In this document: in pieces, positions 47,906 to 60,902 of the stretch | Numbering within the stretch: position 1 is the stretch's first letter | Layout: each line of letters starts with the position of its first letter | DNA from: Lasiodiplodia sp. COLG20 | Taxonomy: Eukaryota > Ascomycota > Dothideomycetes > Botryosphaeriales > Botryosphaeriaceae | NCBI GenBank assembly: GCA_009801085.1 | Contig: VNWV01000004.1 | Coordinates: 806,001-870,000, forward strand | Direction of reading: 5' to 3' | DNA length: 64,000 nt | Position numbers and translations under genes: made by a program | Notes under the pieces: model-generated | What the model was told of the DNA's origin: nothing | What the model saw: the letters and a program-made list of their open reading frames with translations, nothing else | Database searches by the model: none

Positions 47906-50696
47906 GTTTGCCCCCGAGGCTTGGCGCGAAGCGGCTCTTTTTCTGCAAGGGCGGCTGGAGATTGGAATATGCGAGGTGCAGAGAGTGTGTGGGGATAGCA
48001 AGTCGAGGTGGAGAGGCGGGTGACGGCGGCCAGCGGGCAAAGCGAACGCTAGCGGCAGACGGGAAGGTGCAGGCTGGAGGTTTTGAGCACCTTGTTGGCC
48101 GCCGGCCTTTGTGGCAGTCTCGTGAATCCTCGATGAGGTCAAAGCCGTCGTGACTAAGCCTAACGCACGGTCACTGATTGGCCGCTCCATCTCTGCTGAT
48201 TCCGTGTTATCTGACCGGCTCGCCCCTCCAACTCTCGTCCCCGACACCTGTTGTCGCGACCTGACACACCACCATGCTAACCCATTGATGTGGCCACCTC
48301 ACCGGTTTCATAGCGTGTTCTGCCCCGAATCGACATATGCGACCGCTTCCCAACGCCCAACTTTCGCCACTTTCGAGCCAACTCATTGTTGCGAGATGGT
48401 GGCTCCTCCAGCGCACCACCTCGATACGAAAATCCCCGTTCTGAGCCTTCGGTGATGCTCGAGAAGACCACCGGGAGGTTCAACGCCTGCCAAGCCCTGC
48501 CCGACTCAGCCATCGTAGACCTTTCCGGGGAGAAAACACAACATGGGATTGCTGGTGTTGTTCAGGTCGTGGACAAGAAACTAGTGAAGAGCAAGCGCCT
48601 AGGATATGCTTTCGGGTGAGGGGAGAGGATAGTGTTGGTAGTCATAAAGGAAGCAACGGCTTGCTCTTCAGCCTTGCGTGCTTCGTCGATCAAGGAACAC
48701 CCACCTCAAGCATACAAAAATCTCCAAGTCCATGGGGATATAACATACTTGTGTGATGCTGTACACAGACTAGCAGGCCATGGATAACGGCATACGGCCT
48801 CGATGTCTCGCGCAACTGGCGAAGATCGTTGTATACGTGCACCATCACCTTGGAAATCTGATGGCATTACCTACAAGATCAGTGATGCAATTCTACATGT
48901 GGAACGAATTCCTCGGCTTCACCTATGTTGAATCGTTGCTAAAGTGCAAGTGTTGACAGTAAAACCCTTTAAGCACAAATCAGTGAATGAACGTGTGTGC
49001 ACCTATAACAGGTAGTCGATAGGTAATCGACCGAACTCGGAATCATTGTTTCCCTAGTGCTCTCCAATTTTTGTGCCAAATAACCGTGGGAAGACAGTTC
49101 GATCGAAAGGAACATGGCAATATTTGGACACAAAAACTCCGAATACTTTCATTTAGGAACAGTGGATGCGCCTTCATGCCGCCTCCGAGAGGATGTCATT
49201 TTGATGCTCAGTGCGACCTGCCCGTCGTATAACCGTACTGTGTCCAACCTATGGAGGAAGAAAAGTTGCGATAATCTCGACTCTAGTAGCAAAAAGAGGG
49301 AGCATGTTTAATTTGTGGTGTGGTTGCGCTTCTGTTAAGGGGGAAAGGGGGAGGAGGAGTACTGATCTCTCCATGCACGACAGGTGGTACCGGGAAAGCC
49401 GGCCTGCCATGTCTTAGACAAGGTCTCATCTAGCCCATTTGTCTTAACTGTACTATCATTTAGTTTTGTTGCCTGTGAACCCACCCCCCTCCTCCCTTTT
49501 TTCTTTTCTTTGGCGGTTTCGTCTTTTCGAAAAACCACGTCCCTTAGCTGCACTCAAGCGTAAAAAGGAAACGAAATCAAGATGGTTTCATGAAAAATAA
49601 GAAAATACACCACACCCGGGTTCGAGCTGACGGGGACTTGGCGCGTGTCGCCTCAACGCTCAGGCCACATTCCTCTTCCTCGATTCGCCTCCTAAGCATG
49701 CGCAAAATCCGGCCCTCGGGACTAGAACGATGGCGAGAATGACAGCTATATAGTCAACAAAGCGTTGGTATCTTATTGACCTTACTCTCGGGCCTCCACT
49801 CGCCGTCAGCCACTATGTAGATGGAACAAGCCACAAGGTTACCTTCATCTCGGAGCTCGCGATCCATCAGGCAAGAACGGGTGGTGGCTATTCGTAGTAG
49901 CATCACTTATGGAATAACGGAAAGTATTGCATGACTTCTCGTATCACTATCGGGCCACATCTTCCACCACCTATCGGGGATCCTCCGAGTGTTGTGGACC
50001 TCTTTCCGTATGTGAAGGCCCTCTGCTTGCGGATAAGCTCCAAATATGAGGCTCTTCTGATAACCATTAAAACTGTTCCAGCAAGCCAGAGATAAACTAG
50101 CTTCAGGCTGCTCCAGTAAGAACAGCGATTTTTTTTTTTTTGGTGGGGGGGGGGGCGTTACGGCCACGCCGGTCTGAGATAGCTGAACCCTTGCTTAAAC
50201 TTAAAGATGTGTGACGACTTAACATTATGGCTAAGACATAGAGTGTACTACACATGATCATTAATGGCTCGAGCTTCAAAGCAACAACCCGATAAATGAG
50301 AAGGGCGATTCATCCAGATCTGGCAAGTTACAGTTGTTCATATTGCTAACAAACACATCAATTCACGATCCTTGTACAAATATGTCAATGGAACAGACAA
50401 GCAAGGCAGAACCGAAGATGATTATAAACAGATAGGTGTTCATCACGGAGGATGCATCTAACAACGGTGGTAGATTTGCCCTTCTTCCAGAGCATGTATA
50501 CATAGATAGTATGGAAAAACGTCTCATGATTTTTTTTTTCGATTTTTATTTTCTGAAGCGCCAGAGGAGTGATGAATTCCAAACACCAGAAACATGAATT
50601 GTTACCTCGAACCTATTGTGCGGTCAAGTCAGCCTTAAAGATGTCAATTCCAATATCGATGGTGTGAGGTAATCCGTACGTATGCGACCTCTCCTC
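47906..50696. other. ZRT3-like promoter and gene-poor interval
   Basis: No gene is supported over 2.8 kb. A 78-codon frame at 48386-48619 (+) has no family resemblance. A tRNA-like relic on the minus strand (about 49604-49680) is discussed separately. A T11 run followed closely by a G-rich run (near 50130-50156) is prone to base-calling error. Confidence 0.5.
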
Positions 50697-51169
50697 TTAA
50701 GTCAAGCCGCAATTTGCAGCGTCTCCACAGCCAAGAACTATATCGAATGGGGGGTCTGACTGCTTCACAACCATGAACCGTGTCCAGTTGAAATTCGTAG
50801 TCTCTTCTGGGCTCCAATATAAATCTACGTAGCCCTGGATTGCTAGCGAGCCAGTGCCGAGCTGAGGAGTACTGATGGTTGCCTCCCACGGTTGGGTGCC
50901 AATTCCGAGGACTTCGGTGACAAATTTTGGAGAAACAAGGTTGACGTTGCTCTGGTTGCTGTATACGGTCATAACAGCAAGCTTAAGGATCTGATATCCT
51001 TCGGGGGTCGTCGTTTGGACTTGTACAGAGAGTACCCTGTTGGTCACATTTGGAGTGTCCTGAAAGTGTGCACAGCTGTTGTCAGCATTGGAATTCGCGC
51101 ACGTTAGGTTTTGGAACTCATCGCAGTGGCTCAGACTCTTTGATCCGCCCCCAAAGAAAAACAGGACAT
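50697..51169 (-). CDS. Small retropepsin-like family protein, paralogue 1
   Basis: Exons 51169-51137 and 51059-50697 give 131 aa. The first exon (11 codons) and the phase-0 intron follow the pattern of three further paralogues in this window. The second exon carries the shared domain: LKLAVMTVYSNQSNVNLVSPKFVTEVLGI, then QGYVDLYWS and DPPFDIVLGCGDAANCGL. This resembles the aspartic-protease-like (retropepsin) fold seen in fungal proteins with DTGADVNLIS and FDVLLGRD motifs, but the catalytic Asp-Thr/Ser-Gly is replaced (YSNQSN), so proteolytic activity is unlikely. The donor (GTCTGA) is weak; an unspliced longer reading from 51263 remains possible. The function is unknown. Confidence 0.6.
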
Positions 51170-54100
51170 GGCGTTGACAAGATTCACCCGGCGTGGTGGT
51201 CGAAAGGCTCGCGTGACACGTACGAGATATGAACGACCTTCTCTTCCAAATTGCTAGGTCCATACGGTTCAGTGAGGCTACTTAAAGCCTTTTTTGCTTT
51301 TGGAGAATATGCAATATTATTTATTACACTCGTACATGCACACCAGACATCAGTCGCACGGCTGGGGCTCTTGCCACGGGTACAAATATATTGGCGGCGA
51401 CCCCGGCGGCAAGAGGTGCCAAGCTGGCTGGCCAAGAAATTGCGTCCGCCTCACTGAATTCGTTCGCACTTTTTTTTTTGAGGCTTTGATGGTGTGGCTA
51501 TTGATTCATGTCGGTGGCGGTGGCAGGCTGGGGACGTTGGAGGTGGTGGTCCGATGCATACTTCGAAATCGATGGTTTTAAAGCCGCTGGTGGGCTCTTA
51601 GGGGCCCCGAATGTGGCGCTGACGCTTGCGTGGTGCGCGTGGTAGGGGCCAACTGTTCTGGGAGGCCAGCGCCCCTTTCACTTCTGCCGAACCGATCCAA
51701 CCGATGGACTCTACCGCCACCTATAAGAAGGTGAGTATAGGTCCGAATTCATCATATTGGGGATGACACGAGGTCCCTTGTACACTTAGAAGCATCTTTG
51801 ATGCTATGGGAGGATATCTGATAAAGCGTTTGAAAGCTGAGTGATCGGTTGCTTTCTCTTTTAAAAAATTAAAGGTTGCAATCAGATCGGTTGCTGGGAT
51901 ATATAATGATGATGTTGGACTCACTGTAGAAAGAGCTAAGTGTTGGGGTTGCACTTTATGGTCACATCGGGGCTACGATTTGTTAGCTCGCGGGAAGCAA
52001 GCACCGCTAAACTGGGGTCACAAGGTCTTTTCTTTTTTTTTTAAAAAAAAATAAAGAAAATGCTGTGGGACAGCTGCTGTGATACTAAAAAATGGGTGGA
52101 ATGATTACCATAGCGATTGGATTCGGGCTGTCCAACAGTATTTCATAAACCTAGAGGGTATTTTCTTAGCACCTTCGGCATATTTAGCTTGTGCGGGGCT
52201 TTACTTTCATCAGTAACTCAGTGCGATGTGCGACACTGCTTCTAGGAATTCGACAACATGGAAATGCCGTCTCCATCCACCGTCTTTGACTTGTTTCCCC
52301 TTGTAGGAAACTGGGTGATTGAGACAATATTTCTCCATCTGAATGAGCACACATGCCAACAACATGATGATCGCATCTTTACAACACTCGTGCACGTAAT
52401 CTATAACTTTAATTGGCTGATTGAGGAAAGCCTACTCCAGACTATTATGCAAGGAAATAATAGACTTTTTCTGTGAAACATGCTGGCTTTCCTCCTGCTC
52501 ATACGCGCACTTGAGTATCCTTGCCAGAGGAGGGTATCATACAGGCAACAATCCCCTTGATTGCTGACATTTCAGTTTAAAAAAATATGAAAGAATCACA
52601 TTCCCACACTTGGAACGCGTCCGAAGTTCCGTGCTGGTCTATCTATGGAAGGGCAAAGCAGTATAGATGGTTGCACTAGTGCGGGGTAGGGCTTCGCCCC
52701 GTTTGCATGATATCTTGGATTCGTACTCGAGCGAGTCGCTCCTCTAAGAATAACCTTCTTGGAGGCATTCTGTGTATGTTTGGTTCGGACCCTGGTCCGC
52801 CATTAGTGTTTTAAATCTGATGTGTTTAACTCGGGTCAAGTGGGGCATCCATCCTCATCGCACAACGTTAATGTGGTGACGCATCATACAGCGCGCATGC
52901 CACGCGGATGGCAAGCAAACCACTCGTATAGAATTCAGTAAGCTAACATTGTATTACTCATTTAAGCTGATGGTGCTACACAAGTCAGACTGCAGCAGCT
53001 GTAGATGGCGCGTGATTAACGCCACCGAAGCCGTTCTCCGATACTGAGAAAATGCATCCGATTGATCGGATTCAAGACTGGTATCTTTCGGTTCCATCGT
53101 AGAGGATATTTCTCAGAATAATTCAGTCTTCAAATATGTATATGAGAATTCGTTATTACTTCTGGGCAGACACAGAAGGTATATATAATCCGATGCATGT
53201 TGGAAAAAAAAAAACTGGCCTCAGACCTATATGCTTTTGTGAAACATCATGGTTTGACGTTTAAAATTGACGTAGCGATATTTGAGATATGATAATTTTA
53301 TTATCCATCTTACACGCGCGAACCTTTTTAGAGATATTGAAGTGAGTTATTAAGATAGAATTCGGTCTTCTCCTCGTATGTAAAACACGGCGTAAGCCAT
53401 TAGTATCATCCTTCCTCGCTCTACCTGCTGGTTGTTCTAAACGCCAAAAAAAAAAAAAAAAAGCCTGCAAATGATATATATTTTATAAATAATTGGCAAA
53501 AATATAAACTGAGATATGGCATTTCTTGATTTAATTCCTGTAGTTGTCTCGAAACAGCGACGCAGTTCGAGACAGAATATGCAAAAATACTAGCGTTGAC
53601 TCAATTTATCTCTCATTTACTTGATGGATACCGGCAGGTGAAAATAAGGTCAAGTTACCAGCACAAGCTTCTGTCGTATCCAAAATACGCAGTCTTACAC
53701 ATAAATCCCATTCGTGGTAGTTCTTTAGTTTGTAACAGGACCGGGCAAACGGAAGATCAGCACCATGTCCTTTTGACGAATGGAAACGAAGACAGTCTCG
53801 GGCCTAGTGGAACAGAGATGGATGAAGAAGTTTCCTAGTATGATCTTCTAGTGAGTGTGTAATATCGATTCTATATCTCCAAAGATAAAATCTTCCACGG
53901 CTTTAAACGTTATCAACTAAAGGATAATAAGGCGGCTCGATGCAATGGCTAGAATTGTTGTCTAATGATTTCAAACTGAAATGCGCTCGAAATAGCGTCG
54001 GAATCTATTTTTTTTAATGCTTTGAAATGAATTATTGTTAGTAGGTTGTATGTCCATTACGAATTATGGTATACCTTTAGGACTTCCATGATAACCCCTA

Positions 54101-54959
54101 AATCTTCAGGCGAGCTATTGCCAACATGCTGTCCCACTACTGAAGCGCTAACTCCTCGAAATTCCGGTGCGTAAAAAGACTTAAGCACCCCCTGACATAC
54201 ATAAACAGTCCGGTATTCATATGTTTTGTGTAAGGCCTTCCACATTACCTTTGCATTATCGCCGGCGAACATTAGCAAACAGGTATATTACGGAGTAGGA
54301 TGAATTCTATGTTCTAATAAGAAATGGTGGTGGCAATTCGTGGACGCACTGGTTTCATTGGCATGATTCGTGGTCGAAATGCTGACTGTGCTCAGGACCC
54401 CCACGGATGAAACCGGGCAACGAGCTTGTGCTTAAGTTGCACAACTTATACGTCTTAGCAAGCAAATATCTGGAGCCTTGGTGCGCCCAACTGCGGGTTA
54501 AATGATGGTGATGACCGCTGGCTCTTGGCTTAAGGGCCGAGCGGCCCACCTCGAAGCACTCCATACCGCCAAATCTCCAAAGCACTGGCATTTTGACGCA
54601 GAAAACCTCAGCATTCAATCGATGCGGTTTGATATTTGTGCATTGTTTGTTACTTTTTAGCTTCCTATTAAGCCGTACCAGAATCCAACGTCAGCCTTGG
54701 ATCGCCCTTCCGCGGCTTTGGTTGCGGATCGTCATCTTTAAGCTTCGGGTCTCAGCCGCTCCTGCAACCCCTTGTAGGTTTTCTTCCGCACCAGTCCTTT
54801 TGACAACGTCTCTGTCACACCTGTGTGGAGCTGCCCGCGGAGTGGTGCCATTTCCGCACCGGTAATCCCCTTCCCTGCTCCTTCCGTCAAGCCACCCAGC
54901 ACTTGATGTTTGTATTAACCTCGAGACTTAAAACTGTAAAGCTGATGTAATTCAAGCTG
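51170..54959. other. AT-richer gene-poor interval
   Basis: 3.8 kb without recognisable genes. It contains several homopolymers and poly-purine tracts (for example near 52032-52055 and 53443-53462). Short frames such as 53596-53838 (+), 54057-54278 (-) and 54593-54865 (+) have no family resemblance. Confidence 0.5.
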
Positions 54960-55933
54960 AGTTCAGTTTACCACCTGCTCGTCGTAGTCAGTCTTGTCAG
55001 AGTCACGGGACCGCCGACTTCACGTGCCAGATTTGCCTGGCTCCAACAAGGCTTTGCCAGCCCTGTCGCAACAATGCTCGGTAATTTCCGACCAGGCTGT
55101 TTGCCATTTTGCAAGAAATGTGGCGTATGGCAAGTACGAGATACGGGATTTGCCTCGTAAAAAAAAAATCCACATCTGATTTTCGATTTGATTTTAGGAC
55201 GACTATAAGCGACATGTCATTTTTGCATACACAGACAGTCAAGGGGGCGAAAAATCGTGTCGTGAACCTGCTGTCGCAAAATTTGATACCGGGTGTGAAC
55301 GGTATAATTTGTTATCAAATGGCTTCTTTGAAAGTGTACGCGAAGGCGGCAAGTTGGGCGAGTTTGAGGGTTCGAATCACCCCATTAAAAGGCCATCGTT
55401 GTGGAGATCATGCAAACTTTGGTTCTACCGTTCATTCTACCGTTCATACCAGAAGCCAATAGGGAGGATTTCATTGCCGGATATGGTGACGGTGGACGGA
55501 AAGCACATCAAAGTGATTGGCGTTCTCAAGAATACACGCTGGCGTGGTATCAATTTGGACGAATCTCTCTCTGGGCAGATGATACGATTTCCGGACAAGT
55601 TTATCAGAGACCGGCCTTACAACGAATTCCTGATAGTGGAGAATCTGAAGTGGGATATCGTCTTTGGTCTCCCGACCATCAACCAGTTACAGCACGACAA
55701 ACCATTCCAATGTGTTGCGGCCGGTGCTCTGGCAAAAGCTCCCGAAGGTGCGTTTCACTAAGCGCAAAAGAATAAAATTACTTACCAACGCTGTAGATAC
55801 CGGGGATCGCGAAAAGTACAAGCAAGACAAGACGAAACAAGCCAAGATAGTGGAAGCTCAAAAACAGAGGAAGAGAGAAATAGCGAGGAAAGGCGAAAGT
55901 TCCAAGACCAATGCAACAAAAAGATTGCAATAG
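54960..55933 (+). pseudogene. Cys-rich + DTG retropepsin-like gene with apparent frameshift
   Basis: Exon 2 (55198-55747) and exon 3 (55797-55933) join in frame; exon 1 ends at 55133 (donor GTACGAG, phase 0). Exon 2 carries VAKFDTGCERYNLLSNGFF, i.e. the catalytic DTG followed by the NLLS strand of retropepsin-like proteins, and ends the domain with NLKWDIVFGLPTINQL. Exon 3 encodes a basic Lys/Arg/Glu-rich tail. Exon 1 has a cysteine-rich, zinc-finger-like part (FTCQICLAPTRLCQPC) whose continuation (GCLPFCKKCGVWQ) is in another frame, with one extra base near 55082. No ATG opens the first frame after the TAA near 54929, so either an upstream exon is missed or the gene is broken. The relationship to the four small paralogues is inferred from motif layout. 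Confidence 0.5.
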
Positions 55934-56093
55934 TATTTCTCGAGTGGATAAAGTTCGCCATTTTTCTTTTATTATTACATACCTTAACAAATTCTTTTAT
56001 ATTATTTAGGATTAAGTCTTCGTCGAAGTTTCGTAGGAGTTTACAATAATCATGATAAGAAAAGACGGTTGTTACTACATTATTCGCTCAACT

Positions 56094-57155
56094 TTAATCT
56101 GCAGCACCATCCATGCCACTCTGGACAAATACCACTTGCACAGCTGAGAAAGCCGCGGCAAAAGCAAACACCTCCGTTCTCTTTGCGGTCGTCATGGTTA
56201 TTAGACACAGTGATAGGACGATATTGAATGCGGCAATAATCCCAAGCTTTGCCTTCATTGATTGCACATACGCCAATACAGCAATAGCGGCAATAGGGAG
56301 TGCAGATGCTAGAATCGTGGTGATGTTGTAGGTAATTCGGAGCAGATCTGACTCTTCATAGCCGATGAAGCCATGAATAGGTGATTTCTTACGAAAACGG
56401 GCACCACCGAGACGGAAAAACTGATTGATGCCTTTGCTGGTAATCCATTTCGAGAAGCCGTCTTCCTCATGACGCGGGCGAAGTGCAACGAGATCTTTGG
56501 CGCAGTCTTCCGGACGGTCGTCCAGCCCCCAGACCTCTGAATCAAACCCGGTGAGTGCAAAATTGAGTCCTTCATGTTCGGATGCAATGAACTTGCGGAT
56601 GAAGCCCTTGTCGAATTCCGTGGGACTCTTCATTGAGAGTATCTTTTCTTGCTCAATCAGGGCGGTGTATATATAGCAAGTCAATAGATGCCATTATCGC
56701 ATCACTGGTAATCACTTACTGTATTTTCCCAACGTTTCACGAGCGCGTTCAAAAAGTTGTAGCTGCTCGTCGCTGCCGTCTTGTTCTGAGTTATCCAGGA
56801 AAAACCAGTTCTTTGCGTAGAGAGATTTGTATCCTTCTGGGCTCTGATGATCCGAAATCTGGGTGTCTCTCAAGTCCCGCTCTATGTGAATCAGCTCTGC
56901 TTGGAGGTAGAGTAGGTTCAGAGCATTCAAAGCCCCAAAGCGACGGAAGACAGCTGTCTCAGGGATAACGTTCATAAGTTCGGCGAACTTGGGATACCCT
57001 GGTGGAGGTGGAGAAACAAAGTTCGATGAAGTTTCGCTCTCCTGTGCCGACGTACTGGCTACCTTCTCTGTCATTGTGGTTGGGATTGATATCGCTCCTC
57101 TTGATCCATGACTATGGTGAAGCGGGATGATGGATTCTTTGCTGATGCTGGCCAT
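56094..57155 (-). CDS. DUF6594-type fungal membrane protein
   Basis: Exons 57155-56720 and 56647-56094 give 329 aa; the acceptor (CAAG) was chosen because it is the one that continues the frame. The N-terminal half has the family signature: GYPKFAELMNVIPETAVFRRFGALNALNLLYLQAEL, a helical segment in which an RF-x-x-L...LLxLQxEL motif is typical of DUF6594 proteins. The C-terminus has three hydrophobic helices (ITTILASALPIAAIAVLAYV, LGIIAAFNIVLSLCLITMTT, EVFAFAAAFSAVQVVFV), the usual topology. Family members are abundant and variable in fungal genomes, often near heterokaryon-incompatibility-type genes; their function is unknown. It sits among the retropepsin-like genes in an accessory region. 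Confidence 0.82.
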
Positions 57156-59687
57156 AGATGGTATTTGACTGTGACACTTCTTGTGAAAACCAGAAAACTT
57201 TATATATTTTTTAACCTACGCCATTTACTACTGCAAATCAAGAATAAACCTTGGTTGAGAACTAAGCAGCCTCTACTATGCTGGCAAATAAGTAATTCTT
57301 CTGCGCTGGCCGGGCACAAGGCTCTGCTTACAATGTGCGATGCCGTGGCTATCGTTCAATGGTAGCCTTCTCTGAAAGATGTTGGGGGAACCCAAATGCA
57401 GTGATAAGGCTGACCGGGAAGAGAAGATTTAGAGATAAAATGATTGGCTCCCGCAGAATGACGTAGTTGCAGTCGTGACGAATGAGAAGTTTAGTGAAGC
57501 CTCATAGTGGCCCTGTTGCCCAAGGCAGAATCTGGATCTGCATTGGATTTTGCCTTCTATGAATGGAACAACAGCCAGAGTGCATACAGGCGTGCTCATG
57601 TGTATTGTAGCCCGGCATCGCAGGGCTCGAAATATTTTGCAGAGACTGGTGGCGAAAGAGAGCGAAAGTATTGTGCTACGGCCTGCAGGGCTAAAAAGCC
57701 TACGTGGAGACCCGATTAGCAAAATGACATCATTCACACTAAACAACAGTACCGTAGAAAGAATGGCCATGGCTCTCCACACTCTTTTATTTGCTATATG
57801 TTACCTCGTAAATGGCGTTGAGAATGCAAATTTCTTTTCTATTAAAAGTAGACTGTAAGGAAAGAGTTCAGTTTACGTGCAGCTACTAAAAAAAGAAAAA
57901 GAAAAAGAAACGGCCCCGCAAGGCAGCCTTAAATCCCCGATATTGAGATTCGGGGACTCTGTTAGGTCACGGTAAGTAAATCTTGCATATTTGAGAACAT
58001 GACGTAATTATTAAGGTGTCTTGGCTTCTTATGCATGATGGTCTCATTCTGTCCAAAAATATGGCCTGATGACAAGCATCTACAGCTGATTATCTAACAG
58101 GCTGCGTAGTAATGTATTGAGTAAAATGCAATGTCCATTTCTATCGGCGTCCATATTACCGACTGTCGAGTGTAGGCTAATACGTAAATAAAGATAAAAA
58201 GTTGTGGGAGTTTAACTAAGTAATTCTAAAAAGTAATTGTATTATTTCTGTAAGGCTTAATAGATGCTAGTATAAGCGCGACTATATTACGCCTTTGTTC
58301 TTAAGTATAATCTTATGACTAAAAATGATTATAAAAAATTTTAACATACTCCTACTTTTTCTAAAAGGCACGTATAAAAGCTAAAGCTACATTTTTCTGT
58401 AAATATACTGAATTCTTGTTTTAAGAGGAAAGACTTCTTACTATCTAGCTAGTCTATAATGAAAGAGTGCTTAATGGTCTAAGGCAAGATGCTTGACTCG
58501 GCGATTCGAAATCACTTAGAATGTCTTAAATTTGGTACAGAAATTAAGTTTTTCCCGGTGGAGTTCGGGAAATTTAATGCTACAATTCCTCAAACGGCTC
58601 GAAGAAGGCTCCATTCAAAGATTTCTAGCTTTAGGCTCGTACTGTATAGCCTTTTTATCTATCTAAGCGAGTTGCAGTACTTTAAAGACCGTATACCGTA
58701 TCACCGAGCTTACATGCCGACTTGCCGAGACCGCTTTTCAGCTAGCCGCATATGGTGCTCTGGCTCATAAAGCATAATATTGAATGACACGACAGCGGGA
58801 TCAGGTCACGCTGTAACGGTCCACGACGGCGGTAACTGGTGACGTTCTGCCAACGCAACAACGTCAGATTTCCCAACACGCATCAATGCTAGCTTCCTGT
58901 AGCCATGCACCCCTCTTTATCTGGGCATAAGTGCATTCCCTGAATTCTCGATGAGTATATCGTGAGGTGGGCGTAACGGTAGAGCTGACAACACAAAGGT
59001 ATGGATTGCATGTTTGTGGCGTCAGGAGTCAGTGTTGTTTCATGTCGAGGAACCTTTGGCCTGTAAGAGGCGGAGCCGCTCTTCACCGGCTGCGAAAAGT
59101 TGTTCGCATACTTGAACATACAGGCCAATAGAACACAAGAGCGCCTACATAGTGTTACCATAAGAAAAGAAATTCTTTAAGCATCTCAGTGAAAATAGAC
59201 CTGGTGGCTAATCTCTGCCACTGTTTGCTTCGGGAGGCCGGGTCCTTGATTGTGAAGGTGTAGGTCGCTGGTGTAGGACCTCGTCGAGTAAGTATGCCAT
59301 TCTCTAGAAGTGCATATATCATCAAAAGCCTCGGTCGCCATGTAAGTCGCTTACTCTACGCGCTATTTCAGAAGTTACAAATTGCTCTTTGTGAACAACT
59401 TCAGCAGTCGAATATAGCACATTATCTTCTGGCTGAGTATCCTCGCATCAGCAGTGGTGTGCTATGCAGCTTCCAAATGCGTTCAAGAGTGCATTTGTCA
59501 TGCTAAAGGATTCTCCCTGTAATGCAGTGCTTTTCCACCACAGACACGTAGCTGGCAGAAATCAAGTTACAAGACATGAAAGAAAACCAGCCCCGCATCT
59601 ATAGCATATTTATTCATACTTCAACAAAAATACTACGGTTCCTTAATCTCGCCAGTATATCTCTACGATCTTTCAAGATCACTCAAA
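57156..59687. other. Gene-poor interval, nothing recognised
   Basis: 2.5 kb without supported genes; moderately AT-rich with CA/TG-poor patches around 58180-58450 that may reflect old RIP. The frame at 58489-58770 (+) shows no family resemblance. Confidence 0.45.
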
Positions 59688-60211
59688 ATGTTGTTCAGAG
59701 CGTGCTTTGGCCGAAAGCCGTCAGCGGGTATGGAAGTAAGTAGCCATGTTCACTTATGCTCAGTACGCCTGTCAAAAACTATCGAAAGCACAGAATGGAG
59801 TGAAGCGCTTGTTAATACTCAAAATGATTGACTTTACAGGGATGCAACGCCACAACAGTCGCCATACACGTCCGACAGCCCTCCGGCGCGGTCATCCAGA
59901 AGCTGGCGGTGATGTCACACGCAGTCAATGACAACGAAGATATCAACTTGATATCACCGAAACTTGCCGTCGAAGTTTTATCCATGGATATACAGCAGGT
60001 ACAGGATGACACGACTCTGGAATTCGAAGGGAGGGTGCTCCAAGTTCAAGGGTTCGTAGACCTTGCATGGAGCATCCCAGGTTGGAAAAGGTTCAAACGT
60101 AAACAACCAGTATACACCACGCGCTTCAAAGCTACAGCTGTTTATGACCCACCTTTTGATGTCTTAGTAGGGAGAAGGGTGGCACGTGAGTGCGGGATGG
60201 CTCGACACTGA
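59688..60211 (+). CDS. Small retropepsin-like family protein, paralogue 2
   Basis: Exons 59688-59735 and 59840-60211 give 139 aa. A 16-codon first exon (MLFRACFGRKPSAGME) ends at a perfect GTAAGTA donor in phase 0. The second exon begins CNATTVAIHVRQPSG and contains the domain core: VIQKLAVMSHAVNDNEDINLISPKLAVEVL, VQGFVDLAWS and DPPFDVLVGRRVARECGM. The catalytic DTG/DSG is degenerate (VNDNED). The basic first exon and the exon layout are shared with the paralogues at 60903-61395, 63208-63710 and 50697-51169. The function is unknown; the intact frame and consistent splicing argue that it is a real gene. Confidence 0.72.
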
Positions 60212-60902
60212 ACTCATGAGCTGGAGACTAGCGCATCCAGGAACGAGATTTCAACGGCTGGCTTGAGTATAGTTGACGGGTAGTGGAAATCATCGGCGTA
60301 TCCAGCTATACTTGTAAGGCTTTATGAGTTTGTTGAACCACTTCAGTCTGAAACTACAAGTGAGTGGTATGCCTTTTTACCCACTGCGGTCATAGCTTAA
60401 GAGTAGTCTCGTGCACGAGTTGTTGGAGGAAATGACACCCTACAGAATGAGATCATGTAAGTCATGGCTACAGAAACACGTTCCTGCTACCGGATTCCTG
60501 GCACTGAGTTACACTCGGATGTACGCGGGTTTCTGTTGCGCAGTTGCTTAGACAATTTCGATCGCTCGCAAATTTCCCCAACAAGGCCATACCAGTCCCA
60601 CATGTCTAAAGGTAGCCTACAGGTCTACGATTTTGCACGCCCAACAGCCTCAGAATTGCTTCTAAATGGCCATGGTTAAAGATTTAATGTCTCTTGCGTG
60701 GGCAGCGTTTAACGTGATAAGTGTAAGATGCCGAGCCAAGATTTAGTACAGTCAGCCCAAGAGTCTGTAGATTACATTGGGCTCTGGATTCACCAAGCTG
60801 TGATAGTTATTCACGGACGTAATAATCTAATGATGCTTGGATCTCAATCTCTGAGAATGCAGCCCTCTTTCATTTTAACATTGCTGGAGTTCGCTAAATG
60901 CT
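60212..60902. other. Intergenic between convergent retropepsin-like paralogues
   Basis: 691 bp between the stop codons of paralogues 2 and 3; nothing recognised. Confidence 0.5.

Noticed and set aside
48386..48619. 78-codon frame upstream of the zinc transporter
   Set aside because: No domain, no intron pattern and no neighbours to support it; could be part of an untranslated leader.
49604..49680. A functional tRNA gene on the minus strand
   Set aside because: Box A- and B-like sequences are present, but no acceptor stem and no complete cloverleaf can be drawn, so it is not listed as a feature.
50128..50156. T-run followed closely by a long G-run as a possible functional element
   Set aside because: Adjacent homopolymers are a typical base-calling or slippage artefact, and nothing around them suggests function.
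52680..52705. GC hairpin (ggggtagggcttcgcccc) as a terminator
   Set aside because: Intrinsic terminators are bacterial; in this fungal context a lone hairpin without a gene nearby is not supported.
55360..55385. B-box-like gggttcgaatcacc suggesting a tRNA
   Set aside because: It lies inside the open frame of the DTG-containing gene and has no A box or stems.
58440..58540. Another tRNA-like pattern (tggtctaaggc ... gattcgaaatc)
   Set aside because: Box spacing and stems do not fit a cloverleaf; probably chance in AT-rich DNA.
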